From Anaeromyxobacter dehalogenans 2CP-1 (GTDB taxonomy: Bacteria > Myxococcota > Myxococcia > Myxococcales > Anaeromyxobacteraceae), in assembly GCF_000022145.1 (NCBI RefSeq), contig NC_011891.1:3144501-3208500 (forward strand): 64,000 nucleotides of DNA. Reading direction: 5' to 3'. Position 1 is the stretch's first letter. Each line of letters starts with the position of its first letter. The notes below the pieces were generated by a model. That model was given only the letters and a program-made list of their open reading frames with translations. It was not told the DNA's origin and ran no database searches. Positions 7,812 to 17,000 of this stretch are shown here, piece after piece. The translations under genes and the position numbers were made by a program.

Positions 7812-10054
7812 CGGTGGAGGAGCCCGTAGCCGAGGTAGAGGGAGACGCCGATGTGCGCGGCGATGACGAGGACCAGGAACCCGGCCAGGGAGGCGTGGAA
7901 CACGCGCCAGCCGCGGAGCAGTCGCTTCAGCGAGGCGTAGAAGCGGATCTGCCAGCGCAGCCGGGCCAGCGCGACCAGCGTCGCCCGGAACTCGGCGTGG
8001 TGGCCGGTGCCGCGGAAGCTTCCGCGCACCCGCAGCAGCCGCAGCCGGAGCAGGAGCGACTCCGCCGGCATGCGCACGAACAGCAGCGCCAGCGAGCCGG
8101 CGCGGACCGGCGCGGTGGCGCGGTCGAGGAGCGCGCGGGCCGGCGCACCGGCCTCCTGCAGCAGCGGGCCGAGCGCGGCGCGGGAGCGCTCGAAGCGCGC
8201 CAGCAGGTCGGCCAGCTCCACCGCCTTCCCCCCGTCCGACGGGACCGCGCCGTAGATGAACCGGCCGACGATCCCGGTGCCCACCACGATGCAGAGCGCG
8301 CCCGCCGTGCCGGTGGCGAGCAGGTTGTTCGACTGGAACGCGGCGTGGAACGCGATGACGAGCGGGCTCATGAAGCCCACGAACACGTGGAAGTCGAGCC
8401 AGCCGCGGATGCTCCCCAGCGGCGCGAAGCGCTTCCAGCGCTTGCGGACCGCGTAGAGGAAGTTCGAGAGCATGAACAGCGTCGCCGCGATGCCGACGCC
8501 GTGGCCCCATGGCCCGGCGGGCTTCATCGAGGGGTGGAGCGGCGATCGGAGGCGCTCCACCCGCGCCAGCGGGTAGTACTCGCGCCCCTTCCACGCCAGC
8601 ACCGCCAGGATCACCAGGCCGGCGAGCGCGTAGGCGGCGTGGAAGGCGCGGCGGCGGCGCCGTCCGGCCGCGGTGCGCGACGCGCCGGCGGCGGGCCGGG
8701 CGCCGGCGGCGCCGGGTGCGGCGGGCCGCGGGCGCGCGGGCCGGTGGACCTGTCCGGGCGCCTCGCCGTGGTAGCGCCGCAGCGCCACGCCCGCCTTCGA
8801 GAGCAGCTCCACCGGCAGCTCGCCCCCGACGTTCACCACCACGAAGTCGTTCTCCAGCGTGGCGGCGCGCCCGCCCACTTCGAGGACCACCTGGCGCGGG
8901 CGGATGGCCGTCACCTGCGAGCCGAGCAGCACGCGCACGCGGCGCGCCGCGGCGAGCTCCTGGAGCCGCGCGCGGTTCGCCTCGCGGCAGCGCGCCAGCT
9001 CGGCGCCGCGGTACGAGAGCGTCACCTCCGCGCTCGACTCGGTGGCGAGCTGGATGGCCGCCTCGAGCGCCGAGTCTCCGCCACCCACCACCAGCACGCG
9101 GTTGCCGTCGAACGCCTCCGGGTCGAGCAGGCCGTACAGGACCTTCTCCTGCTCCTCCCCGGGCACGCCCAGCCGCCGCGGCGTGCCGCGGCGCCCGACC
9201 GCCAGCACCACCTTCGACGCCTGCACCGTGCCGCGCTCGGTGCGAAGCTCGAAGCGGCCGTCCTCGCCGTCGAGGCCGGTGACCTTGACGCCCTCCTCCA
9301 CCGGGATGCCGGCCTTCGCGAGCACGCGCTGCCACGACGCGAGCAGCTCCTCCTTGCTGATGAGGCGCTTCCCGAACCGGCCCACCAGCGGCAGCTCCAC
9401 CGGCTCGGTCATCGCCACCTTCTTGCGCGGATAATGGGCGATCGACCCGCCCATGGTGCCCTGCTCGAGGAGGCGGAACGGGACGCCGCGCGCCTTCAGG
9501 CCGAGCGCGGTCGCGATGCCGGCCGGACCGGCGCCCACCACCGCGACCGGCGCCTGCCGCGACGCGGTCTCGGCCAGCCGCTCCGCCACCTGGAGCCCCT
9601 GCTGGATCGCGTTCTTGATGAGCCCCATCCCGCCCAGCTCGCCGACGACGTGCACGCCGGGCCGGGAGGACTCGAAGAACGCGTCGACCTCGGGCAGGTC
9701 CACGCCGCGCTCGGCGGTGCCGAACACCAGCCGGATCGCGCCGACCGGGCACTCGGCGGCGCAGCGCCCGTGGCCGATGCAGTGGTCGGCGTGCACCAGC
9801 TTCGCGGCGCCGTCCACGATGCCGAGGATGTCGCCCTCCGGGCACGCGCGCAGGCAGGAGAGGCTGCCGATGCAGACGTTCGGATCGATGATCGGGTGGA
9901 GCGAGCGGGCCAGGTGCTGGCCGCGGGCGCGCTTCGCCTCGAGCTCGGCCGCGTCGCGGCGCTCGCGGGCCCAGCGCCGGCCGAGGTGGCCGCCCGCGAG
10001 CAGGCCGACGCTGGCGAGGGAGCCGGAGACGATCCAGAGGGTGGCGAGGTCCAT
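7808..10054 (-). CDS. Fused ferredoxin / FAD-NAD(P) oxidoreductase / dihaem cytochrome b membrane protein
   Basis: 748 residues. Order of parts: N-terminal membrane segment (residues 5-25); two ferredoxin-like motifs at about 60-105 (CIGSLSCLRACP and CIGHGRCAAECP), both of which lack the usual second Cys (Ser or His there); an FAD-binding region (VAVVGAGPAGIATA) and a second dinucleotide motif (VLVVGGGDSALEAA) as in YpdA/thioredoxin-reductase-like proteins, without a CxxC redox disulfide; then a C-terminal membrane domain. Two of its helices carry His pairs exactly 14 residues apart (FHVFVG...IAFH and FHASLA...IAAH), the spacing of dihaem cytochromes b. It could move electrons from NAD(P)H or ferredoxin through two b haems to the cytochromes encoded just downstream, or oxidise quinol. 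First gene of the coupled operon. Confidence 0.85.
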   Translation of the reverse strand: MDLATLWIVSGSLASVGLLAGGHLGRRWARERRDAAELEAKRARGQHLARSLHPIIDPNVCIGSLSCLRACPEGDILGIVDGAAKLVHADHCIGHGRCAAECPVGAIRLVFGTAERGVDLPEVDAFFESSRPGVHVVGELGGMGLIKNAIQQGLQVAERLAETASRQAPVAVVGAGPAGIATALGLKARGVPFRLLEQGTMGGSIAHYPRKKVAMTEPVELPLVGRFGKRLISKEELLASWQRVLAKAGIPVEEGVKVTGLDGEDGRFELRTERGTVQASKVVLAVGRRGTPRRLGVPGEEQEKVLYGLLDPEAFDGNRVLVVGGGDSALEAAIQLATESSAEVTLSYRGAELARCREANRARLQELAAARRVRVLLGSQVTAIRPRQVVLEVGGRAATLENDFVVVNVGGELPVELLSKAGVALRRYHGEAPGQVHRPARPRPAAPGAAGARPAAGASRTAAGRRRRRAFHAAYALAGLVILAVLAWKGREYYPLARVERLRSPLHPSMKPAGPWGHGVGIAATLFMLSNFLYAVRKRWKRFAPLGSIRGWLDFHVFVGFMSPLVIAFHAAFQSNNLLATGTAGALCIVVGTGIVGRFIYGAVPSDGGKAVELADLLARFERSRAALGPLLQEAGAPARALLDRATAPVRAGSLALLFVRMPAESLLLRLRLLRVRGSFRGTGHHAEFRATLVALARLRWQIRFYASLKRLLRGWRVFHASLAGFLVLVIAAHIGVSLYLGYGLLHR

Positions 10055-10245
10055 GAGGTTCGGGCGCGGCGGCAGCCCTGTCGCACGCTCGCGGGATTGA
10101 CCTCGATCAGCAAGGCCCGGCCACGCGGGTCCCCGTCAGGGAGCGTTTGACCGTGCGTGAGGTGCGCACCCGCGCTCGCGACCGCGTCTCAACGGCGCGC
10201 AGGCGTCCGGCCGCCCCTCCCGGCGGCGACCGCCGTCGCGTCCGC

Positions 10246-10294
10246 TTGACAGGAGGCGCGTCCGCTTCTAAGGATGTCCGCTATAACGGAATCC
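10246..10294 (+). promoter_or_regulatory. cysK promoter with palindromic operator
   Basis: A perfect -35 (TTGACA, 10246-10251) is followed after 17 bp by a -10-like TAAGGA (10269-10274). Overlapping the -10 and expected start site is a 23-bp inverted repeat, 10272-10294, GGATGTCCG-CTATA-ACGGAATCC, with only two mismatched pairs. Its position would let a bound dimer block initiation. Rrf2-type (CymR/IscR) or LysR-type regulators commonly control cysK; which one acts here is not known. Confidence 0.6.
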
Positions 10295-10322
10295 GCCGGA
10301 CGTCCGGCGGGAGCGAGGGCGC

Positions 10323-11258
10323 ATGCGGATCGCGGACGACGTCACGAAGCTCATCGGAAACACGCCGCTGGTGCGGCTCAACCGGATCACCGACGGCGCC
10401 CGGGCGACCGTGGTGGCGAAGCTGGAGAGCTTCAACCCCGCCTCCAGCGTGAAGGACCGCATCGGCGTGGCGATGATCGAGGCGGCCGAGCGCGACGGGA
10501 AGATCAAGCCGGACACCATCCTGCTCGAGCCGACCAGCGGCAACACCGGCGTCGGCCTGGCGTTCGCGGCCGCGGCCAAGGGCTACAAGCTCGTCCTGAC
10601 GATGCCCGACAGCATGAGCCTGGAGCGGCGGCGGCTGCTGGCCGCGTTCGGCGCGAAGCTGGTGCTCACGCCGGGCGCCGAGGGCATGAAGGGCGCCATC
10701 GCGAAGGCGCAGGCGCTCGCGGCCGAGGATCCGCGGCACCTCATCCTCCAGCAGTTCGAGAACCCGGCCAACCCCGAGATCCACCGCCGCACCACCGCGG
10801 AGGAGATCTGGCGCGACACCGACGGCAAGGTGGACATCGTCGTCGCCGGGACCGGCACCGGCGGGACGCTCACCGGCGTCGCCCAGGTGCTGAAGGCACG
10901 CAAGCCGTCGCTCCGCATCGTGGCCGCCGAGCCTGCCGACTCGCCGGTGATCTCCGGCGGCAAGCCGGGGCCGCACAAGATCCAGGGCTGGGGGCCGGGC
11001 TTCGTGCCGAAGGTGCTCGACACCTCGCTCATCGACGAGGTGATCACGGTCCAGAACGCCGACGCCGGCGACTTCGGGCGCCGGCTCACGCGCGAGGAAG
11101 GCATCCTGTCCGGCATCTCCTGCGGCGGCGCGGCCTGGGCGGCGCGCGAGCTGGCACGGCGGCCCGAGAACGCGGGCAAGCTCATCGTGGTGGTGCTGCC
11201 CGACACCGGCGAGCGGTACCTGACGACGTGGCTGTTCGAGGAGGCGCCCGCGGCCTAG
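10323..11258 (+). CDS. cysK: Cysteine synthase A (O-acetylserine sulfhydrylase)
   Basis: 311 residues, the usual CysK length. Converts O-acetylserine and sulfide to cysteine with PLP, in the cytoplasm. Diagnostic features: IGNTPLVRL at the N-terminus, NPASSVKDR with the PLP lysine, the substrate loop TSGNTG, the phosphate-binding GTGTGGT, and ISCGGAA near the C-terminus. Start ATG at 10323 follows a GCGAGGGC ribosome site. Monocistronic by appearance: strong promoter and palindrome upstream, GC-rich hairpin downstream. The palindrome suggests regulation by sulfur or redox state. Confidence 0.96.
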   Translation: MRIADDVTKLIGNTPLVRLNRITDGARATVVAKLESFNPASSVKDRIGVAMIEAAERDGKIKPDTILLEPTSGNTGVGLAFAAAAKGYKLVLTMPDSMSLERRRLLAAFGAKLVLTPGAEGMKGAIAKAQALAAEDPRHLILQQFENPANPEIHRRTTAEEIWRDTDGKVDIVVAGTGTGGTLTGVAQVLKARKPSLRIVAAEPADSPVISGGKPGPHKIQGWGPGFVPKVLDTSLIDEVITVQNADAGDFGRRLTREEGILSGISCGGAAWAARELARRPENAGKLIVVVLPDTGERYLTTWLFEEAPAA

Positions 11259-11280
11259 CATCGGGCGCAGACGGACGATC

Positions 11281-11320
11281 CAGCGCGGCGGCGCTCCCGG
11301 CCCGGGACACCGCCGCGCTG
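11281..11320 (+). terminator. Hairpin downstream of cysK
   Basis: Perfect 11-bp stem CAGCGCGGCGG (11281-11291) / CCGCCGCGCTG (11310-11320), with an 18-nt loop that can itself pair (CCCGG/CCGGG). It starts 22 nt after the cysK stop. No T-run follows, so it may end transcription only weakly or with help from Rho. Confidence 0.5.
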
Positions 11321-11445
11321 CGTCATGACCGCGCGTGACAGACGGGCTCCTTGCGGGGCGCCAGCGTTCAGTTGCGACTCGGGCGCCCGCGCCCCTAACT
11401 TTTCGCGGCCCTGCCGGCGCCGCCGGCGACCCGGAGACGCGGATC

Positions 11446-12153
11446 ATGACCCAGGCCTCTCGTTCGGAGCTCCGCGCCGAGCTGCTCTCCCGGATCCCGC
11501 GGCATTACTCGCCCTGGGTGCACCTGCTCTTCCCGACGGTGGCGGGCCTCGCCATCGCCGCGTTCGCGCTCTCGCGCATCGCGGGCCTCGGGGCGTGGCA
11601 GGTCGCCGCCGTTCCGGCCTTCCTCGTGTTCGGCAACGCCGTCGAGTGGACCGCGCACCGCGGGATGCTGCACCGGCGGCTGCGCTTCGCCGAGGTGTTC
11701 TACGTTCGCCACACGCCGCAGCACCACGCGGTGTACGTCGCCGACGACATGGCCCTGCGCGACTGGCGAGAGCTGAAGCTGGTGCTGCTCCCGGCCTACG
11801 GCCTGCTCGCCATCCTCGCCGTCACCTCGCCGCTCACGCTCGCCTTCGTCTGGCTCCGCCAGCCCAACCTGGCCGCGCTGTGGGTCGCGAGCGTGGTGCT
11901 CTACGTGCTCTCCTACGAGTGGCTCCACCTCGCCTACCACCTGCCCCAGGACCGGTGGCTGGCGCGGACCGCGCTCGTCCGCACGCTGCGGCGGCACCAC
12001 CAGCTCCACCACGCGCCGCACCTCATGCACCGCTGGAACTTCAACGTGACCGTGCCGCTCTGGGACTGGGTCCGCGGGACGGTGTACCAGGCGCCCGCGC
12101 CCGGTCCACGCGCCGCGCCGCAGCCCACCGGCGCGGCCGGCCGCGCGCCTTGA
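11446..12153 (+). CDS. Fatty acid hydroxylase / sterol desaturase family membrane protein
   Basis: 235 residues, integral membrane. The histidine clusters of the di-iron hydroxylase superfamily are all present: HRGMLH, HTPQHH, HLAYH and HHQLHH, placed between hydrophobic helices (about residues 25-65, 110-150 and 155-175). These histidines bind two irons that activate O2 to hydroxylate or desaturate lipids; carotenoid and fatty acid hydroxylases belong here, and the substrate is not evident. Start ATG at 11446 is preferred to an upstream one at 11335 because GGAGACG precedes it and the extra N-terminus looks like translated leader. The C-terminus ends in a Pro/Ala-rich tail. Monocistronic, between cysK and tRNA-Glu. 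Confidence 0.85.
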   Translation: MTQASRSELRAELLSRIPRHYSPWVHLLFPTVAGLAIAAFALSRIAGLGAWQVAAVPAFLVFGNAVEWTAHRGMLHRRLRFAEVFYVRHTPQHHAVYVADDMALRDWRELKLVLLPAYGLLAILAVTSPLTLAFVWLRQPNLAALWVASVVLYVLSYEWLHLAYHLPQDRWLARTALVRTLRRHHQLHHAPHLMHRWNFNVTVPLWDWVRGTVYQAPAPGPRAAPQPTGAAGRAP

Positions 12154-12195
12154 TCCCGCGCAGTCGGCCGCCGCCCCGTCCGGGAAACGCGACCC

Positions 12196-12224
12196 TTTAC
12201 ATGAGCCCAAGGGTCGGGTACTAG
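12196..12224 (+). promoter_or_regulatory. tRNA-Glu promoter
   Basis: TTTACA (12196-12201) and TACTAG (12219-12224) are separated by exactly 17 bp, a good sigma-70 match in this GC-rich sequence. The expected start is about 7 nt after the -10, at the first base of the mature tRNA, so the 5' leader would be absent or a base or two long. Confidence 0.7.
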
Positions 12225-12231
12225 ACCGCGC

Positions 12232-12304
12232 GACCCCATCGTCTAGAGGCCCAGGACACGGCCCTTTCAAGGCTGTAACCGGGGTTCGAATCCCCGTGGG
12301 GTCA
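12232..12304 (+). tRNA. tRNA-Glu (anticodon TTC)
   Basis: 73 nt without an encoded CCA. Acceptor stem GACCCCA/TGGGGTC pairs over seven bases with discriminator A. Anticodon arm CGGCC-CTTTCAA-GGCTG places TTC at positions 34-36, reading glutamate GAA/GAG. T arm CGGGG-TTCGAAT-CCCCG. The D arm contains the expected AGAGGCCCAGGAC stretch. CCA must be added after transcription. Confidence 0.97.
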
Positions 12305-12998
12305 CTCAGTAATCTCGCAGTCACCCGCTGGACTTGGCCTCCTCCAGCGCCCGTCTCCCGCAGCGCTCCGCGCGTGTCACCGCGCCATGGGCGAACACGC
12401 GAGCACCTCCTCTCGAAGCCGGGGGCCGTGGGGGCGGGTCCTCGTGTGCGCTCCCGCCCTCGCCCGCTCTCGCGACGTGGCGAAGGAATGCTCGGCGCGC
12501 GACTTCGATCGCAGGACGCGCGCGGATGGCGTCCGATGCACCTGGCGCGCTCGCAAACGAGGCCGCACGTATCGCTGACGCGACGTGCGGCCTCGGACAT
12601 GCTCGCCGCGCGCACCGGCTGGTTCCGCGCGCGAGAGGTGATCGTCGCGTGCTGCGCCTGCGCTGACCGTCGCGGTCGCGGGCGAGGGCGTCCGCGCTGC
12701 GAACCGGGTCCGTGGGAGGCGGCTTCGAGGCACCACGGCGAGGCCTTCGTCCGGGAGCGCCGCCCCCGCGGCCCGCCTCCAGGACAGGGCCCGCAGGAGG
12801 CGGCGGCGCGAGGCCCCTTCACGGAGCGCGCCGCGGCCGGCGCCGTGATCCCCGCGCGCGCGCCGCTGATGGCGAACCCACACGTGTCGTGAAGTTGGCG
12901 TGCGCGAGCGGCGCGCCGGGGTTATCGGGTCGCTCCGTTCCGCCGATCGCCGGCCCTCGCATCACGCGGGCGGCCTGGACGACCCGGAGGGGGAGACG
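12305..12998. other. 694-bp gap without a convincing gene
   Basis: Open frames exist on both strands (for example 12296-12892 plus and 12377-12883 minus), but their products are Arg/Pro/Ala-rich with no motif and no ribosome site, as expected from GC-rich noncoding DNA. The one clear structure is a 13-bp perfect inverted repeat at 12558-12595, entered separately. The gap follows a tRNA gene, a common integration site, but no integrase, att repeat or insertion sequence is visible. Confidence 0.5.
12558..12595. repeat. 13-bp perfect inverted repeat
   Basis: CGAGGCCGCACGT (12558-12570) and its exact complement ACGTGCGGCCTCG (12583-12595) flank a 12-nt loop. It can fold to a very stable hairpin. 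With no gene ending nearby it could be a terminator for a tRNA read-through transcript, the trace of a small RNA, or a protein-binding site. Confidence 0.6.
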
Positions 12999-13625
12999 AT
13001 GCACCCGCTCACGCATGCACGGGCCAGGCTGATCGCGTTCGGACTGGCGGCCGTCGCTCCTTCCCTCCCGGCCATCGCCGAGACCGGCCGCGCTCCGCCT
13101 GCCGCCGCCGCGCGCGCACCCACGGCGGAGCGGGACGGGTCGCACGACTTCGACTTCGAGATCGGGACCTGGAAGACGCGGGTGAAGCGCCTGAAGGCCC
13201 CGCTCACCGGCTCGACCACGTGGCTCGAGTACGAGGGCACCACCGCCGTCAGGAAGGTGTGGGGCGGCCGCGCCAACCTGGTCGAGCTGGACGTCACCGG
13301 CCCCGCGGGCCGGATCGAGCTCCTCAGCCTGCGCCTGTACAACCCCGAGGCGCGCCAGTGGAGCCTGAGCGTCGCGAGCGTCCGCGGCGGGACGCTCGGC
13401 CCGCCCGCGGTGGGCGAGTTCCGGAACGGACGCGGCGAGTTCTACTCGATGGAGACGATGGACGGCCGGTCCGTCCTGGTCCGGTTCGTGATCTCCGACG
13501 TCACCGCGGACTCGTGCCGCTTCGAGCAGGCCTTCTCCGTGGACGGCGGCAAGACCTGGGAGGTGAACTGGGTCGCGGTGGACACGCGAACGAAGGACGG
13601 CGCCGGCTCGGGCGCGGTGCGCTAG
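12999..13625 (+). CDS. Secreted DUF1579-like protein, function unknown
   Basis: 208 residues. Signal peptide to about residue 28 (ending PAIA, then ETG). The mature part opens with HDFDFEIGTWKT and continues with a beta-rich fold (GSTTWLEYEGTT, VWGGRANLVEL, LRLYNPEARQWSL, GEFYSMETMDGRS, DSCRFEQAFSVDGGKTWEVNW). This pattern is familiar from a widespread family of uncharacterised exported proteins that resemble the DUF1579/lipocalin-like barrel. The ATG at 12999 is chosen over an upstream one at 12900 because GGAGGGGGAG precedes it and the signal peptide starts there. No operon partner; flanked by gene-free DNA on both sides. A small hydrophobic ligand is plausible but unproven. Confidence 0.75.
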   Translation: MHPLTHARARLIAFGLAAVAPSLPAIAETGRAPPAAAARAPTAERDGSHDFDFEIGTWKTRVKRLKAPLTGSTTWLEYEGTTAVRKVWGGRANLVELDVTGPAGRIELLSLRLYNPEARQWSLSVASVRGGTLGPPAVGEFRNGRGEFYSMETMDGRSVLVRFVISDVTADSCRFEQAFSVDGGKTWEVNWVAVDTRTKDGAGSGAVR

Positions 13626-14089
13626 CAGGGAAGCGCCGAGGCAGCGGGGAACGGTACCGATCCGTCGACCCCCGGTCGCCCCGCGGCTCACAGCGGACCA
13701 CCGCCTCTTGCCCTCGAGGACCACCGCGCCCCGCGGGTCGTCCCGGCCGCGCCGGCGTGAGACGCGGTGACCGTGGCGTCGAGGCCGACCCGCGTCGTTC
13801 GACCCGGTAGGCCCCCTTCGTCTCCCGGTGGCACGCTCGGGCCCGGTCTCCCGGGGCTGGCGCGACCGGGTCCCGCCGCCTCCACGAGCACCGCGTCACA
13901 GGTCCGCGACGCCCCGGTGGCTGCCGCTCGCCCCAGACGCACCGTCCGCGCGCGCGAACCGTGCGTCCGCAAAACGTACGCCGGGGCGGCACACGGCGGC
14001 ACACGGGCCCACGCCGTCGCTTGATCGGGCACATCGACACCATGCGAGGGTGTCCCGCGAACATGGGACGCGATATCGCGGAGGTGAAG
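13626..14089. other. 464-bp gap upstream of the beta-helix lipoprotein
   Basis: No credible gene on either strand. There is a short direct repeat CGGCACACGG at about 13986-14007 and a weak inverted repeat TGTCCC...GGGACG just before the next gene. No clear -35/-10 pair was found. The length suggests a regulatory leader for the large secreted protein that follows. Confidence 0.4.
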
Positions 14090-17000
14090 ATGCGACACGG
14101 ATGGTGCGGGCTTGCGGCAGCGCTGCTGATCGTCACGGGATGTGGTGGGCCGACCGACATGACGGACAGCGACGGTGACGGCGTGGCGGCCGACCCCGCC
14201 GCGGCGACCGCCGCCACCCTGGCGGTACAGCCCGGCTTCCCGATCGGGGCCAAGACGAACGGCACCCGCACCGCCACGACGCCTACCTACGCCGTCGCCG
14301 CCGGCGACGTGGTCCTCGCCTTCGTCGCCTCCGACGCGCCCGCCGGCAACGCCGGCTTCTCCGTGGCCAACCGCTCCGTCACCGGCGGCACCCTCGCCTG
14401 GACCCGCGTCGGCTCCATCGCCAATACCCGGAACGGCGCAGTCGCCGTCTACCGCGGCACCCCGTCGGCCGCCCTCACCGGCGTCACCACCACCGTCACC
14501 GAGACCGGCGGCAACCAGGCCTACATCTCCGTCGTCGCCATCGCCGGCGCCAGCCAGACCCTCGGCGCCGTCACCGCCGGCGGCGGCTCGGGCACCGCCG
14601 CCTCCCTCACCGTGAACGCCACCGCCGCCGGCTCCTGGATCCTCGCCGTCGGCGAGGACTGGTACAGCACCACCCGCCGCACCCTCGCCGCCACCACCAC
14701 CCCCACCCTCGTCGACGAGCGCTCCGACCCCGCCCTCAACGACTACTGGGTCGAGCGCGCCACCACCGCCGCCGCCGGTTCCTTCCGCATCGGCACCTCC
14801 GCCCCTTCCACCGCGGACTGGAACATGATCGCCGTCGAGGTCCTGCCCGCGACCGCGACCTCCACCCCGACGCCGCCCCCGCCCGCGCCCACCGGCGTGA
14901 AGGCGGGCTTCCCGGTCGCAACGGAGACGAACGGCACCCGCACCGCCACGACGCCCACCTACGCCCTCGCCGCCAGCGACGTGGTCCTCGCCTTCGTCGC
15001 CTCCGACGCGCCCGCCGGCAACGCCGGCTTCTCCGTGGCCAACCGCTCCGTCACCGGCGGCACCCTCGCCTGGACCCGCGTCGGCTCCATCGCCAATACC
15101 CGGAACGGCGCAGTCGCCGTCTACCGCGGCACCCCGTCGGCCGCCCTCACCGGCGTCACCACCACCGTCACCGAGACCGGCGGCAACCAGGCCTACATCT
15201 CCGTCGTCGCCATCGCCGGCGCCAGCCAGACCCTCGGCGCCGTCACCGCCGGCGGCGGCTCGGGCACCGCCGCCTCCCTCACCGTGAACGCCACCGCCGC
15301 CGGCTCCTGGATCCTCGCCGTCGGCGAGGACTGGTACAGCACCACCCGCCGCACCCTCGCCGCCACCACCACCCCCACCCTCGTCGACGAGCGCTCCGAC
15401 CCCGCCCTCAACGACTACTGGGTCGAGCGCGCCACCACCGCCGCCGCCGGTTCCTTCCGCATCGGCACCTCCGCCCCTTCCACCGCGGACTGGAACATGA
15501 TCGCCGTCGAGGTCCTGCCCGCGACCGCGACCTCCACCCCGACGCCGCCCCCGCCCGCGCCGGTCGCCGCGCAGCCGTCCATCAACCCGGCAGCGGGCAC
15601 CTACGCGAGCAGCGTCACGGCCACCATCACCTGCCCGACCGCGGGCACCGTCCCGTACCGCACCACCGACGGGAGCGCGCCCACCACCTCCTCGCCCCAG
15701 AGCGCCACCGCCACGTTCAGCGCCACCGGCACGCTCAACGCGATCTGCTCCGGGACCGGGTACTCGCCCAGCACGGTCGCGTCCGCCGCGTACACGATCA
15801 CGACGAGCACCGGCGGGACCGGCGGCACCCCCACCGGCACGCCGATGACCACCGCGCACCGGACGTCGGGCGTCGCGCCGCTGGCGGTCTTCTTCGACGC
15901 CGTGAACACCAGCGCCTCCGGCACCGCCGCGCCGTTCGCCTGGAGCAGCGGCGTGTACCAGCCGTCCGACCTCGAGGGGACCCAGTACAGCTGGAGCTTC
16001 GGGGATCCGGGCTCCGGGACCTGGAACGCGACCGGCGCCTCGAAGGACCAGGCCACCGGCTACACCGCCGCCCACGTGTACGAGACGCCCGGGACGTACA
16101 CGGTCTCGCTGAGCCAGGCCGACACCACCGGGACGGTCCGCACCTACGTCCAGACCATCACCGTGACCGCGTTCGCCGGCACCACCTACTACGTGGCCGC
16201 GAGCGGCAACGACTCCGCGGCGGGCACCTCCGAGGCGACCCCGCTCCGCACCGTCGCGCGCGCCATGTCGGTCGCCCTGGCGACCTCCGGGCCGGTGAGG
16301 GTGCTGTTCCGCCGCGGGGACACCTTCCCCGTGTCCGCCGCGTATGCCATCACCAAGCCGGGCCCCGGCATCATCGGCGCGTACGGGAGCGGCAACCGCC
16401 CGATCTTCACGGTGGCCGAGCTCGGGGACGTGAACGTCTTCAGCCCGCGGGGCACCGGCGCCGACTGGCGCATCATGGACCTCGACATGCGCGGGCCGAG
16501 CCTCTCGACCGGAACCGGTCCGGTCGGTCCGGACGTCTCTCACCAGGGCGTGAACCTGCTCGTGCTGCGCCTGCGCGCGTCCAACTGGTACGTGGGGATC
16601 GGCTGGGGTGACTGGACGCCGATCTACGCGACGCCGCACGACGGCATGTTCGTCGTGGACAGCGAGTCCCCCGGCAACGGCGGCTACGGCATGTACCTCG
16701 GCGGACGCAGGATCGCCCTGCTCGGCAACGTCGTGAGCGACCCCGTCCAGACCCACGTCTGCCGCGTGTGGCAGGCGCACAAGGGCGTGATCTCCAACAA
16801 CGCGCTGCTGCGGCCGGGCGGGCAGCGTCACGCCCTGAAGCTGCACGGGCCGGTCGTCAACGACGGCCGCCCGGAGACGCGCTGGGTGTCCATCAGCGAC
16901 AACTTCTTCCAGGCGAGCGGCACGTCGCAGTGGACCGTCTCGATGGGCTCGCCGAGCTCGGCCCTGTCCGAGAGCAGCCCGGTGTCGCACGTCGTCTTCG

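Noticed and set aside
12296..12892. Plus-strand 198-codon frame after tRNA-Glu
   Set aside because: It starts inside the tRNA, is Arg/Pro-rich with no motif or ribosome site, and an equally long frame exists on the other strand.
14254..15561. CRISPR array or insertion sequence
   Set aside because: There are only two 636-bp copies, in frame inside one gene, with no spacers, terminal inverted repeats or transposase.
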